Notes under the pieces: model-generated | The model's input: the letters and a program-made list of their open reading frames with translations, nothing else | The model's database searches: none | What the model was told of the DNA's origin: nothing | Translations under genes and position numbers: made by a program | NCBI RefSeq assembly: GCF_023091745.1 | Contig: NC_068910.1 | Location: 92,880,170 to 92,944,169 of the forward strand | Source: Budorcas taxicolor | Lineage: Eukaryota > Chordata > Mammalia > Artiodactyla > Bovidae | DNA length: 64,000 bases | Direction: 5' to 3' | In this document: piece by piece, positions 1 through 12,336 of the stretch | Position numbering within the stretch: the first letter of the stretch is position 1 | How the letters are laid out: every line of letters starts with the position of its first letter

Positions 1-600
1 TTAGACTTCAATCATTGCTAATCTTAAAGAGTAGGACAGACAATCAACCTCTTTCTATAGTTTAGATCAGCTTGATAATGGAGAAATAAACTATATACTA
101 CTTCAAGGTCTTTTTCTTTCAAATTTTATAGCACTTTATAAAAAATAAATAACTCTGTAATTTACTGCATGAAATTCAAAGGTTAAGACTATAGCTCTGG
201 AAATGTGACGTTCAAAAAGTTGATTCCTTATTGCAGTTGCTTTTCTCTAGTTTACATTTATAGAAGATTGTGAGTTACTGACTGGAACCCAAAGATAAAA
301 CCTTATTTGAAATGGGTATAAATATTCACACATCTCATTTATCACTTTTTACTTCACAAGTAAAAACCTTGAATTTTCAGAGACAGGTGCTATTGTTTCA
401 GTGATGCCATAAAAGATGTTCTGCTGCCAATTCTGTATATATTTGGAAACTTTACACAGATCTCTAGATAATGGGTCTTACACATATATAATCCACCTTA
501 TTTCAAATTTTGGGATAAATAAGTACCATCCCAAGACAATTTAAATATTCACAATTTACTACATTAGAGAAAAATAATAAGAGGAAAATATGATATTCAA
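1..600. other. AT-rich DNA, no feature recognised
   Basis: No open frame, known repeat or RNA gene is visible before the BovB fragment that begins near 601. The sequence is AT-rich and low in CpG, as expected for ruminant intergenic or intronic DNA. Confidence 0.6.
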
Positions 601-2137
601 CCAGTTCAGTTCAGTCTCTCAGTCATGTCTGACTCTTTGAGAACACATAAACCTCAGCATGCCAGGCCTCCCTGTTCATCACCAACTCTCAAAGTTTACT
701 CAAACTCATGTCCACTAAGTAGGTGATGCCATCTAACCATCTCATCCTCTGTCATCCCCTTCTCCTACCTTCAATCTTTCCCAGTATCAGGGTCTTTTCA
801 AATGAGTCAGCTATTCACATCAGGTGGCCAAAGTATTGGAGTTTCAGCTTCAACACTAGTCCTTCCAAAGAACACCCAGGACTGATCTCCTTTAGGATGG
901 GCTGGTTGGATCTCCTTGCAGTCCAAGGGACTCTCAAGAGTCTCCTCCAGCACCACAGTTCGAAAGCATCAATTTTTCAGCTTTCAGTGTTTTTACAGTC
1001 CAACTATCACATCCAAACATGACTACTGGAAACACCATAGCTTTGACTAGACCAACCTTTGTTGGTAAAGTAATGTCTCTGCTTTTTAATAAGCTTTCTG
1101 CTGCTGCTGCTGCTAAGTCGCTTCAGTTGTGTCCAACTCTGTGCGACCCCATAGACGGCAGCCCACCAGGCTTCCCTATCCCTGGGATTCTCCAGGCAAG
1201 AACACTGGAGTGGGTTGCCATTTCCTTCTCCAATGCAGGAAAGTGAAAAGTGAAAGTGAAGTCGCTCAGTCATGTCCAACTCCTAGTGACCCCGTGGACT
1301 GCAGCCCACCAGGCTCCTCCATCCATAGGACTTTCCAGGCAAGAGTACTGGAGTAGGGTGCCATTGCCTACTCCGAATAAGCTGTCTAGGTTGGTCATAA
1401 CTTTTCTTCCAAGGAGCAAGTGTCTTTTAATTTCATGGCTGCAATCACCAATTGCAGTGATTTTGAAGCCCCCCAAAATAAAGTCTGCCACTGTTTCCAC
1501 TGTTTCCCCATCTATTTGCCATGAAGTGATGGGACCAGATGCCATGATCTTACTTTTCTGAATGTTGCATTTTAAGCCAAAATTTCCACTCTCCTCGTTC
1601 ACTTTCATCAAGAGGCTCTTTAGTTTTTCTTTGCTTTCTGCCATAAGGGTGGTGTTATCTGCATATCTGAGGTGATTGATATTTCTCCCAGCAATCTTGA
1701 TGCCAGCTTGTGCTTCATCCAATCCAGCATTTCTCATGATGTATTCTGCATATAAGTTAAATAAGCAGGGTGACAATATACAGCCTTGATGAACTCCTTT
1801 CCTGATTTGGAACCAATCTGTTTTTCCATGTCCAGTTCTAACTGTTGCTTCTTTACCTGCTTACAAATTCCTCAGGAGGCAGGTCAGGTGGTCTGGTATT
1901 CCCTTCTATTGTAGAATTTTCCACAATTTGTTGTGATCCACACAGTCAAAGGCTTTGGCATATTCAATAAAGAAGAAGTAGATTTTTTTTTCAGGACTCT
2001 CTTGCTTTTTTGACGATCCAACAGATGTTGGCAATTTGATCTCTGGTTCCTCTGCCTTTTCTAAATCCAGCTTGAACATCTGTAAATGCATGGTTCATGT
2101 ACTGTTGAAGTCTGGCTTGGAGAATTTTGAGCATTAC
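601..2137 (-). mobile_element. BovB LINE, 3' half, 5'-truncated, split by a Bov-A2
   Basis: The plus strand opens with the reverse complement of the BovB tail, a repeated ttcag motif near 604. It then runs backwards through the 3' part of ORF2. Minus-strand frames at 1270-1776 and 1906-2091 encode RT-domain pieces, including AEYIMRNAGL, RYADNTTLM and EYAKAFDCVDHNKLW. The YADD catalytic box reads YADN here, and several stops and frameshifts break the frame. The copy ends near 2137, so it is 5'-truncated, as most LINE copies are. A Bov-A2 SINE at 1100-1375 interrupts it. Confidence 0.9.
1100..1375 (-). mobile_element. Bov-A2 SINE inside BovB
   Basis: The element begins with a (gct)n stretch followed by two consecutive Bov-A units in reverse complement, each ending in a gtgg/gggt-gccatt block. 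It interrupts the host BovB exactly between two copies of a 12-bp TSD, aataagctttct at 1088-1099 and aataagctgtct at 1376-1387, which differ by one base. Removing the element and one TSD copy restores the BovB sequence. Bov-A2 elements are non-autonomous and are thought to be mobilised by BovB. Confidence 0.9.
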
Positions 2138-2441
2138 TTTGTTCATAGCACAAGGCTAGATCTTAACTTCGTAGAAATAAGTGGAGGCAACACAGAGAGG
2201 AGCTGGGGCCTGCAGGGCTTTTCAACTGCTGCAATTCAGAGAGATGGGCTTCCCCCCATTTTTTTCACTGATGAGATTAAACATACCTCGGTATGGACTT
2301 TTCAGTTAGACTGCAATAGTGAGTTGCCTTGACCTTATAAACTTCTAGAAATGGCCCAATTAATTACTCAAATAATGATTCTGTCTTAAATGTACCCATT
2401 TTGTTTATTACCTTCTCCCATTTATTTTCCTCTATACTTTG
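2138..2441. other. No feature recognised
   Basis: This stretch lies between a BovB and a SINE. It has a short plus-strand open frame (2036-2332) that begins inside antisense BovB and shows no recognisable domain. I assign it no function. Confidence 0.4.
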
Positions 2442-2663
2442 CCTGGGCTTTTCAGACAGCTCAGTGGTAAAGAATCAGCCTGACGGAGCAGGAGATGTAG
2501 GAGATGTGGGTTCAGTCCCTGGGTTGTGAAGATCCCCTGGAGGAGGAAATGGGAACCCACCCCAGGATAATTGCCTGGAAAATCCCATGGACAGACGAGA
2601 TTGTCAGGGTACAATTCATGGGAGTCGCAAAAGAGTCAGACACGATTAAGCAACTGAGCACAC
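2442..2663 (+). mobile_element. Bov-tA SINE
   Basis: A degenerate tRNA-Glu-like head (cagctcagtggtaaagaat, box-B-like gggttcagtccc) is followed by the Bov-A body (gatcccctggagga to gtcagacacgatt) and ends at a short (ac)n run. Divergence in the head suggests an older copy. Confidence 0.85.
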
Positions 2664-5600
2664 ACACATACTTTGTCCACTCTATTATTCCTTTTATTAC
2701 TTACATCATTTCTTTTTCCTTCTCTACTAGCTATTACCCAACATCTCAAAATGTAAGTCTTATTTTTGCTAGGAGCGTAATATCTGTTTAGATACATGCA
2801 CACCAGCTGTATACACACAGCATATGTTCACACATGTCTCCCTTTGTAAACATTCTCTCCTCCTTATGTCTCTCAATTCCTCAAAGTCAAGTTTCTCAAG
2901 ACACTCACTATCATTATTTCCTGACGACCCATGGCCTCCCGAAGCTTCACCCCAATTTCTCTGATTACTTATCATTCTAAGGAAAACAGGGACCTACAAA
3001 CTGAGAATCAATGTAGTGCATATCTCTGTAGCACTTTACTAATGTCACCCCAATGCACACCTTTCCTTCACTTATACATTTTGGTGGGCTTCTAACAAGC
3101 TTCCTGACCAGAGATGGGAAGCCATCTCCACTGGTACCCTTCCTCCATGCATTTAAGAAAAGGTGGCATAAAAGCAGGCCTTTATCCCTGTTAGTTCCTC
3201 TAAACTCTTCCTCTTCCTTCGGAGACTATGCCTAGTATAGGCTTAGGTGGCTCAAGACCAAATTTCTATAAGACTGTGGTCATCTTACAAAACATTTCTG
3301 AGCAAAATTTAACCAAAATAACATCATGAGAGAATCACTCATGACAGTAGTCATGTTCTTGCTTATTTTTTCTGTAATGACTCAAATACTCAACCACTCA
3401 GTCAGAAGACCCACCAACATAAATCTGAATGGCAGAAAACTCTGCAGCTCCATGGACCTCTGGGATGACAATATATTACCCATAGTCTACCCCAGGCCAA
3501 CTACAACCTCTCTTATTCAACTGTTGAAACAGAAGATGAGACATGCATCAATTTGCCTGCCCTGAGGTGAAATGTAAGGAGTAAACACATAAACAAAATC
3601 AAGAACCTAAACAAGATTATCAACTGGCTTCCAGAGAGAAAACAGGTACTCTGAAGTGTGGATGACAAGGAGGACTAACATCCAAGAGGAACTTTTTGTA
3701 ACATTTCTCTCACGTCTTTAAAACAAATACCTATTTTTGAAACTTGATTTTAAGGAGATTCTTTCTAATTGATATTCTAGAAAAATGAAGTCTACAGTTG
3801 TATCAACTTGCTATTATAGAGACGGTACAAAGCTAGAATATAGTCTTTCTTGTGACCCATGTCACTGTGCAGGCAAAGAGTTGTTCAGGTGGCTAACACA
3901 ATAGAGAAGATTAACTATTTTCCTATTATGTCTTTGTGAAAGATGAAGGTGTTATTTTATTTTTACTGAAAAGTACCATAAGACAGTTACAAATGAAACA
4001 TGTAAAATATTTGTCAGACATTGAAAAAAATAAGTCTATGCCACTCTTGTCATTGACTCTTTAATGTCTCAGAATAATTAGGTTCCAGTAACTAATATCA
4101 CTTCTAATAATAAAAATAAATATCAGTGCTCTAATCAGTATGTACTATTATAAAATTTTCAAAATATCTCATCTTTGTATGTTTGTTCTAAAATTTTCTA
4201 GGTGTTTTAAGCCAAGTAAAGAATCACACTACTTGTAAAACAAAACATTGTTTCATAACTTTATGAATATTGTAATTATAATAATATTATAAAACAAAAA
4301 GACTACATAGAACATTCTTATTTCCTTGGAAACCTGTATAGATTGTAGGAAAATAGTGTACAGCTATTTATAACCATTTTTATTTGTCAAATTAAACTAG
4401 TATCACTATAGATACTCCTGAGTTTCAATTAAAATAATAAAAATCTTCATTATTATCTCAAGGGAAAATGTATTTTAAAACTAATACATTCAACAATAAT
4501 TACTTATATACTATATTATTTAGACAAAATATGTAGGTTGCATAACTAGACTTTATTTGCATGTCCTTTTAATATTTGCTTATTAATGAACACTGATATT
4601 CTCTTTGCATGAAAAAATTGGGTAATAAAAATATGAGATGTATTTCTAAAACCATATAATCAAGGAATACTGCTATCATTTCAAGCTGCATATGTATGAC
4701 CTAAGGTAATACTTAAAGTATCAAGTGATATTTAATGCATATACTCATAAAAAGCTTAAAATTAAGTAAGCTTGTCAAAGGTGTGTGTCTATTTATCCCA
4801 ACTTTATGCACTCCAATTTTGATTTGACTCACTAGTCCACAGGTTTCCACTGATACAGAATTATCTTAATGTTAAAACATTTTATTAAAAGTATACATTT
4901 GCTTCCTGTTAGTAAATAGTGACAACTATTCAATTGTAGCTCAGTTGTTTATAAATATGAATTTGATCTAATTGTATGGCTTTTGACAAACTACATGAAA
5001 AAGGTTTATCATCAAGTATGAAGTCGCTGACAACTAACTCAGCATTCTGTTGCAAATAATATATATTCATTCTAGTTTATTCACTGCTAAAAATAAATAT
5101 AGCACTTAAAAAGCATTCACATTTACACTTGAAAAGTATGGACATTATTTGCTACTTTAATTTGGTCCAATGTTGGCTTCATTTATATTAATAATATCTA
5201 TTTCTAAGGCTGCTTTATTTGCTAATAAGCAAAAAAAAAAAAAAAAAGATAAGATAAAACCTATAGAGGCAAAAGTATAATATAAGGTAAGAAATCAGTA
5301 TAAAATACTGAGGGAATATTAAAACAGAGGCTCTATGGTCCATTTTCATCATAGAAGATGAAGTGAGGAGAGCTCAAATTTGGCAATTCTGATTCCATTG
5401 CTTTTATGAGGGGAAAGTACTGATGTCAAAGGACTTAAAATCTCAGTTCTTATAAATTCATTAGCAATTTTCAATAATTTTAAATGTACCATGCAACCAT
5501 CTAAATTTAATTTATCTCCTCATGTTTTATTTACAATTGTAAATTAATCATTTGTAATTCTCATTTATCAAAGAAAATTTAGATTGAGGGTCAGTTTTCT

Positions 5601-6189
5601 ATCTAAATATATTGTTTAAATGAGTCATTTTGCCCTAGATAAGGAGCAAGATCCTTTTTTTTTTTTTTTTTGCATTTACAGTTATTCATATGGTTATTTG
5701 AGCAAAATTCAAATAAAAAGGTAGAGACTGGGAACAGAGATCAGTTAAAAGAGGTAATTAGTAGAGATAAGGAAGACTATAAGATGTGGGGGAATCAAAT
5801 GGCTAGGTAAAAGATAAATTAAAAATGAGAGCACACATGTAGCATAAATACAGGACAAGAAATAGAAGAGTAATTTATGGATAAAATAGAGATTAGTTTG
5901 GTTTGCTATTTGGTTTGATGTGAATTGTGAATGTCTTAATAGACTCAGAAAAAGAATAAATAAGCATTGTAAGGATACTTTTGGTATAAACTTTAAAAAA
6001 TGCTATCCATTTAATACTAGAGATTTTAATACAAAATATTAATAACTGAAAATAAATATTTTTACTGTTTTCTTTCCATACTAAAAGGAAATGAAAGGAA
6101 CCACATAAGTTGAGTTCTTGCATTTTTAGTCTATTTCTCTACTAGGCTAATATTTTTGCACATTAAAAAATTATAATTTCAGAAATAAA
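2664..6189. other. Long AT-rich stretch, no gene recognised
   Basis: About 3.5 kb holds only short open frames (for example 3053-3235 and 3326-3565) with no domain, signal peptide or codon-bias evidence. Homopolymer tracts occur at 5231-5247 (A) and near 5656-5672 (T). I see no known repeat family here, though decayed old repeats cannot be excluded by eye. Confidence 0.5.
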
Positions 6190-6410
6190 CTGTGCTGTGC
6201 TGTGCTGCGCTTAGTCACTCAGTCATGTATGACTCTTTACAACTCCATGGACTGCAGCCTGCCATGCTCCTCTGTCCACAGGATTCTCTAGGCAAAAATA
6301 TTGGAGTAGGTTGCTATTTCCTTCTCTGGGGGATTTTCCTGACCCAGGGATCAAACTCAGTCCCCTGCTTGGAAGGCAGATTCTTTACCACTGAGCCCCC
6401 AGGGAGGCTG
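6190..6410 (-). mobile_element. Bov-tA SINE
   Basis: The reverse complement of a full Bov-tA is present. A gtgctgtgctgtgctg tail repeat is followed by ttagtcactcagtcatg, the Bov-A body, and the tRNA-Glu-like head near 6370-6410 (attctttaccactgagccc). Confidence 0.87.
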
Positions 6411-6718
6411 GAGGACATTATGCTAAGTGAAATCATCCAGAAATGAATATACAAATACTGTAGAGTTTTACTTATACATGGAACATAAAATAGCTCAACT
6501 CAGGAGCAGAGAGTGCAACGGTGATTGTCAAGAGGTGGAGAGAGGGGAAAATAGGGACGGTAGCCAAAGGGTACACAGTTTTAGTTATGCAAGATAAACA
6601 AATTCTAGGGATTTACTCTACAGTATAGTTTCTATAACTAACAATACTTTATTATATACTTAATATTTTCTAAGAGGGTAGATATTACATTAATTGTTTT
6701 TACCACAAAATAACAATA
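6411..6718 (+). mobile_element. Old L1 3' UTR fragment
   Basis: The block begins with attatgctaagtgaaatca. It continues through features typical of a mammalian-wide L1 3' UTR: tacttatacatggaa, a purine-rich gagaggggaaaataggg, and the terminal ttttaccacaaaataacaataaa. It is diverged and abuts the SINE at 6190-6410. The subfamily cannot be set without alignment. Confidence 0.65.
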
Positions 6719-8914
6719 AAGAAGGTTGGAGAAAACTTTGGGAAGTGATGAATAATGCATAAGAAATTAAATCTGGTTATAATTTAACAAATATATACTT
6801 ATCCAAATTCATTGAATTGCATACGTTAAATATGTACAACTTTTTGCATTTCAAATAAGTAAATAAATGCTATTAATTAAGGTACTAGCTTAATAGAAAC
6901 TTTTTAAGGGCTTTGTGTGAGTTGTAGTTGAAGAGGTTAGAGAGAATTGATTTCAGGCTAGTATACAGGGATCTTCAAGTTTCCTGAAAGATAGATGAAA
7001 TACATACATTTTTCAAAATGTTCTATTCCTGGGCACACTCCATTTATCTTAATTTTCTCTAATATAGCTGAGGCTCAATGTAGAATACACAATAATCACA
7101 TATCCTTAAATGTAATTGGTATAGGCATTTTGTGATTAACAGGAGAATGTATCACAGCTGTGGAGATGTTAGTGAGGTGTTGTTATTTGAAAAGGATATC
7201 TTTTATTTTATGATAAAGGAGGAACTAAAAATCTCAATCATCTCTAATAACATGGAAAATTTTGGCATTGCTGTTAAATTAGAGAATACCTTATTAGGTT
7301 CGGTTTTACTCATATGATAAGATTTCAAAGATTTTCGGGTTTTCTTGTGAAATGATTGGTCTTAAACACCTTTTGTACAGCTGTCAGTACTCATTAACCT
7401 TGATCATCTAGTGCTGAGCCCTGAAGGTCATGTTCATGGTTCTGTATGATCTCAAACCCTGAATCTGGTCTTCATGACAGCAAGAGGGTTGGAGTAGTGG
7501 TTTCTAGGAGTATTTCTGGAATTGGTTCTTACTCTTACATCTTTAGCAATAATTCAACTTAAACTAGGAGAGACTGAACCACCTACATATGTGAAATAAA
7601 ATTCAAATGGAATAAATCCTCAACTCTAGCAGAAGCCTCTTGAAGACCACATGGAATTAAAGAATGTGTGACAGAGGGGAAATCAGAGTGTGAAGAAGGA
7701 TTCTTAACTGATTGTAATTATCATTTTACTTTTGCAAGATTTTACAAAAATAAATGACCATGAGAGTATATTGCTGGAACTTCCCCCTGGGTCTAGAAAG
7801 GGGCCAGCAGAAGTGAAATTAATCTTCATTAGTACCATACTAAATTTACCTTTGAGCCCCAGCTGATCTTAGCTGCTCTATGAAGGAGACAGAAATGAAG
7901 AACTCATGGAGAAAATGATGCCTGAAAGAGGCAAATCTGGGCTTAAAGAAGAAAGCTTTAAGCCAAGTGTTTAAAAGGGTTTATTTGCCAACAAGTATGA
8001 AGAGACATATTGATGTATCTGAGCTGCTTAGGTTTATCAAAGGTCACCTGGATATCTTCAGTTGCATCATCCTTGTATTTAAATTGAGCTTTAATAAATT
8101 ACTTCAATCCAAAAATTACAGGAAAGGTGTATTCTTAGTTAATGAATGAATTGATCTCTCTTTTTTTTTTTTTTTCCAAAAGGGGACTTTTTTGCATTCT
8201 AAAAAGGAAGACATCACAGCAATAGATCCTATAAGTAAGAACATGCTAAACAAATACTTTTTCCAGGCTGTGCTGTGCATTTTTAAAAAGTCTAATTTAA
8301 TTGCTTTTAATATATGTGTACATATATAAGTTATTTTAACTGTGGAGAATTATTGAAGTTGAAAGACTGGTTTGATTTGCCTATGGTGTGAAATTCTTTG
8401 TTATTTTTCTAAAAAACAATTAAAAGGAAATAAAATAAAACTAAGGAAGAGCAAGAAGCTATTTACCCAAAGCGAGCTTTCAGTTTTAGTTTGCATGGCT
8501 GTTTGCCTGCCTTTCTAGCCTATGAAAATCCAGAAAACCTTTCTTAAAAAATGGAGTCCTGCTATTTTCACTCCTTGTAGTTAATACAAATTCAGTTTGT
8601 CAGGTCGGATGGTGAGTGGGGAGTTGTGATGGATCTCTTGGCAGGTTTTGGATGTGTAAAGAATGATATATATATTAAATAGGTCAATCAGACTATGACA
8701 GCTATGTACGACCATTTATATGTGTATCTATGCCAGAAAGAATCTTTATTAAAATATTTTGATAAAAAAAAAAGAAAGAAATGCAGTCAGTGACTGGGAG
8801 GGCAGAGTTTAAGCATGAGTATCACAGCTTAGGCATTTCAATGTGTGCTCCTTTGGAAAATCACTTTAGTGACCATGACATCGGATTTGGTGGAAATCAC
8901 TTCACTTTACAGAT
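6719..8914. other. AT-rich DNA, no gene recognised
   Basis: Only short, unrecognised frames occur (7132-7317 and 7967-8149, both on the plus strand). A T-rich tract lies near 8160-8176. No repeat family is obvious. Confidence 0.45.
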
Positions 8915-9080
8915 ACTTACTGAGTGCCTATTATGTTCAATGCACTGACTATTTTTCCTCAATCTATACAACAGGTTAGGATAATGAGATTATGCATTAT
9001 ACAGATTATAAAAACAAAGGCTTCTGTTATGAAAGTAATAAAACATAAATTAGGTATGACAGAGTTGATTTAATGGAGGA
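8915..9080 (-). mobile_element. Probable MIR SINE relic
   Basis: In reverse-complement order the sequence shows the MIR 3' motif (acttactgagtgcctattatgtt), then a weak caacaggttaggataatgag and cattatacagatta. This matches the general layout of an inverted MIR but with heavy divergence. An alignment would be needed to confirm it. Confidence 0.45.
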
Positions 9081-9484
9081 AATTATTCTATCTATCCGAG
9101 TAGATTGATTTTCAAGTAGTATATAAACTTTGAAGGGTCTTGAAAATTAATAGGTTTAAGAGAAGAAAATCCAATGAGGATAAGAGCACCAACATGAGTA
9201 AATTTGTTTTGAAAGTTAAAATTCACAGGGATATATACAGCCTGGCATGCAAGATTTTGACAATTTTGACTTCCATCTGCACTGCTATCACTCAAACACA
9301 AGGCTCACTTTCAGACTCCAGTGTCTTTCAACTTCAGTTCTGCATTCCAGGACACCCCAGTCCATTCACCTATGCATGGTTGTCTCCTATCCATGCTTCA
9401 TATCTCATCTTAGTGCTGCTTTCCTGTGAACTCCTTCTGCCTTATCTATAACATAATAAATTACTCTTCCTTATGCATTTCAAT

Positions 9485-9632
9485 GGGCTTCCCTAGTGGC
9501 TCAGTTGATAAAGAATCTGCCTGTAATGCAAGAGATCAGGGTTCAATCCTTGGGTCAGGAAGAACCCTTGGAGCAGGAAATAGCAACCCACTCCAGTACT
9601 CTTGCCTGGACAATTCCATGAATAGAGGAGCC
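9485..9632 (+). mobile_element. Bov-tA SINE, 3'-truncated
   Basis: The tRNA-Glu-like head (ggcttccctagtggctcag) and the first part of the Bov-A body are present up to attccatgaatagaggagcc. The sequence then leaves the consensus, so the 3' third of the SINE is missing. Confidence 0.85.
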
Positions 9633-9968
9633 AGGAAGTTGTTCATATTTTGGATGTTACATTTTATTACAGTGATATTTTGTGCCTAAGTCTGCCTACT
9701 AAACCAAAGTTGTTGAAGTTTTCTGTATGCTTAGTATAGTGCTTTTAGTCCAGAGGTACTTGATAAATGTTAAATGAATTGATAAAGAAAAATGTAAAAT
9801 ATAAAATGGTTCTGCCAATATCCCTTAAGGATCTTCTTTCCTTGCTGTTGCATTTGTGAGGAAAGTAGTTAAACTCATTCTGTTTTACATTATATTTTAC
9901 TAAAAAGAAACAAAAAAATACAAATTTTCTTAAAAGAGAAAAACAAATACTGAGGTTAGTTTTATGTA

Positions 9969-10553
9969 TTTTGGGGGGTTCCAAAATCACTGAAGATGGT
10001 GACTGCAACCATGAAATTAAAAGACGCTTACTCCTTGGAAGAAAAGTTATGGTCAACCTAGATAGCATATTGAAAATCAGAGACATTACTTTGCCAACAA
10101 AGGTCCGTCTAGTCAAGGCTATGGATTTTCCAGTGGTCATGTATGGATGTGAGAGTTGGACTGTGAAGAAAGCTCAGTGCTGAAGAATTGATGCTTTTGA
10201 ACTATGGTTTTGGAGAAGACTCTTGAGAGTCCCTTGGACTGCAAGGAGATCCAACCAGTCCACTCTGAAGATCAGCCCTGGGATTTCTTTGGAAAGAATG
10301 ATGCTAAAGCTGAAACTCCAGTAGTTTGGCCACTTCATGTGAAGAGTTGACTCATTGGAAAAGACTCTGATGCTGGGAGGGATTGGGGTCAGGAAGAGAA
10401 GGGGACGACAGAGGATGAGATGGCTGGATGGCATCACTGAATCAATGGACATGAGTCTGAGTGAGCTCCGGGAGTTGGTGATGGACAGGGAGGCCTGGAA
10501 TGCTGCGATTCATGGGGTCGCAAACAGTCGGACACGACTGAGTGACTGAACTG
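9969..10553 (+). mobile_element. BovB LINE 3' end
   Basis: This fragment encodes the C-terminal end of ORF2 (CNHEIKRRLLLGRKVM and VMYGCESWTVKKA near 9971-10183, WLDGITESMDMSLSELRELV near 10420-10480). It finishes with the BovB 3' tail gactgagtgactgaactga. It is strongly 5'-truncated and has in-frame stops. A long dinucleotide array follows directly. Confidence 0.9.
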
Positions 10554-10576
10554 AAAGATATATACAGATATATGCA

Positions 10577-10578
<2 letters not shown>

Positions 10579-10634
<56 letters not shown>

Positions 10635-10682
10635 TATATATATATATACACATACATAACATATACATACATATATATATAT
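10579..10682. repeat. (TA)n/(CA)n/(CATA)n microsatellite at a BovB tail
   Basis: An uninterrupted (ta)n run of more than 40 bases is followed by (ca)n, a second (ta)n, and cata repeats. It lies about 25 bases after the BovB 3' terminus, a common place for tail-seeded microsatellites. Confidence 0.95.
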
Positions 10683-10881
10683 TAAAACCCTAAAGAAAAT
10701 ATGCATCAGGACCATATTTCTCATAAACTAAGAGGATAAAAATGTATAAATCTGCTGAAATTGCTAAACACTACAAATTCTCTGTTCCATCCTTATTTGT
10801 TGACTTGCATTTTTATTACCATTATAAAAAGAATAGGAAAGTAACAATGAGTTTTAATATAGTCTACTAAATATACACGCT

Positions 10882-11495
10882 CAAACACTTCTGTCTCAAT
10901 CTCTGTGGTGTCCCTGGGTCCTGGTGTGTACAAGGTTTGTTTGAGCCTTCTGAGGGTCTCTAAAGGGAATGGGGTTTGATTCTAAACATGAATTTGCCCC
11001 TCCTACCAGGTTGCTGGGGCTTCTCCTTTCCCTTGGGCTTGGAGAAGTCCTCCTCACAGCCTCTCCAGCACTGTGCAGCTGTTGCCTCAGTGCCTATCGT
11101 CTTCCCGCGGTTCATCTAACCTTGGACATGGGGTATCTTCTCATTGCCACTCAAGCACCATGCAGCCACCACTCCAGCACCTCACGTGGATGTTGTCCCC
11201 TGGCCTCTGTGGCCCATGATGTCCCCAGGCAGAGTAGTGCCCTCGGTCCCTGAAAGGGGGAAGCTGGACACAGCGGGTTGCACATGAAGGCTGTGGGGAT
11301 GCAGGCACGTGGTGGGAGAGTGTTTTCCTGGCTGGCTGTGGCTCTGGGTGTTGGCAGTGGTGGGTGCAAGCGCAAGGAGGATCACCCCAAGAGGCCCTGA
11401 GAGGCCAGTCAGAGTCCTAGGTGCCAAGGGGACTTCCCCTTTGCTGTGGTCTCTGGCGGAATTTGGCCGTGGAGTACAGAAAGAAACAGGAAAAA
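10882..11495 (-). mobile_element. Inverted 5' segment of BovB A (5'-UTR-like)
   Basis: From about 10890 to 11000 the plus strand resembles the sequence at 61848-61980 (ctgggtcctg, acaagg, gtttgattctaaa, gcccctcctac). That sequence is associated with the 5' side of minus-strand BovB, so here it lies in minus orientation. Forward BovB coding begins near 11496. A near-identical TSD flanks the inverted piece together with the forward part (10866-10881 and 17954-17969), which suggests one insertion with a 5' inversion. The part from about 11250 to 11495 is GC-rich and not matched to anything by eye. Confidence 0.6.
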
Positions 11496-12012
11496 GATAA
11501 TAGAGTTTTGCCAAGAGATATGCACCGGTCACAGCAAACACCCTCTTCCAACAACACAAGATGAGTCTCTACACATGGACATTCCCAGATGGTCAATACC
11601 AAAATCAAATTGATTATGTTCTTTGCAGAAAAAGAGGTAGAAGATCTATACAGTCAGCAAAATCAAGACTGGGAGCTGATGGTGGCTCAGACCAGGTACT
11701 CCTTATTGCCAAATTCAGACTTAAATTGAAGAAAGTAGGGAAAACCACTAGACCATTCAGGTATGACCTAAAACAAATCCTTTACAATTATACAGTGGAA
11801 CTGTGAAATAGATTTAAGGGGCTAGGTCTGATAGACAGAGTGCCTGATGAACTCTGGATGAAGGATGTGACATTTTATAGGAGACAAGGATCAAGACTGT
11901 TCCCAAGAAAAAGGACTGCAAAAAGGCAAAATGGCTGTCTGAGGAGGGCTTACAAACAGCTATGAAAAAAAGAGAAGCAAAAGGCAAAGGAAAGAAGGTA
12001 AGATATATGCAT
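11496..12012 (+). mobile_element. BovB A, part 1 (endonuclease C-terminus and linker)
   Basis: The sequence begins at the point encoding IEFCQ (endonuclease C-terminal half). It continues in the 11561-11806 frame (IDYVLCRKR, VGKTTRPFRYDL) and ends in the basic linker (KREAKGKGKK) at an atatgcat sequence. BovB B is inserted at that point. BovB A resumes at 15257 exactly where it left off. Confidence 0.88.
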
Positions 12013-12336
12013 CAGAGGGCAGACACACTGAAACCATACTCACAGAAAACTAGTCAATCTAATCACACTAGGACCACAGCCTTGTCTAACTCAATGAAAC
12101 CAAGCCATGCCTGCAGGGCAACCCAAGACAGGTGGGTCACGGTGGAGAGATCTGACATAATGTGGTCCACTGGAGAAGGGAATGGCAAGCCACTTCAGTA
12201 TTCTTGCCTTGAGAACCCCATGAACAGTATGAAAAGGCAAAATGATAGGATACCGAAAGAGAAACTCCCCAGGTAATTAGGTGCCCAATATGCTACTGGA
12301 GGTCAGTGAAGAAAGAACTCCAGAAAGAATGAAGGG

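Noticed and set aside
10434..10724. Minus-strand frame encoding long Tyr-Ile repeats
   Set aside because: It translates the (TA)n/(CA)n microsatellite and is not a protein gene.
10969..11559. Overlapping open frames on both strands in GC-rich DNA (for example 11182-11559 minus and 10969-11253 plus)
   Set aside because: The block looks like the 5' untranslated region of an inverted BovB; high GC lowers stop frequency and explains the open frames.
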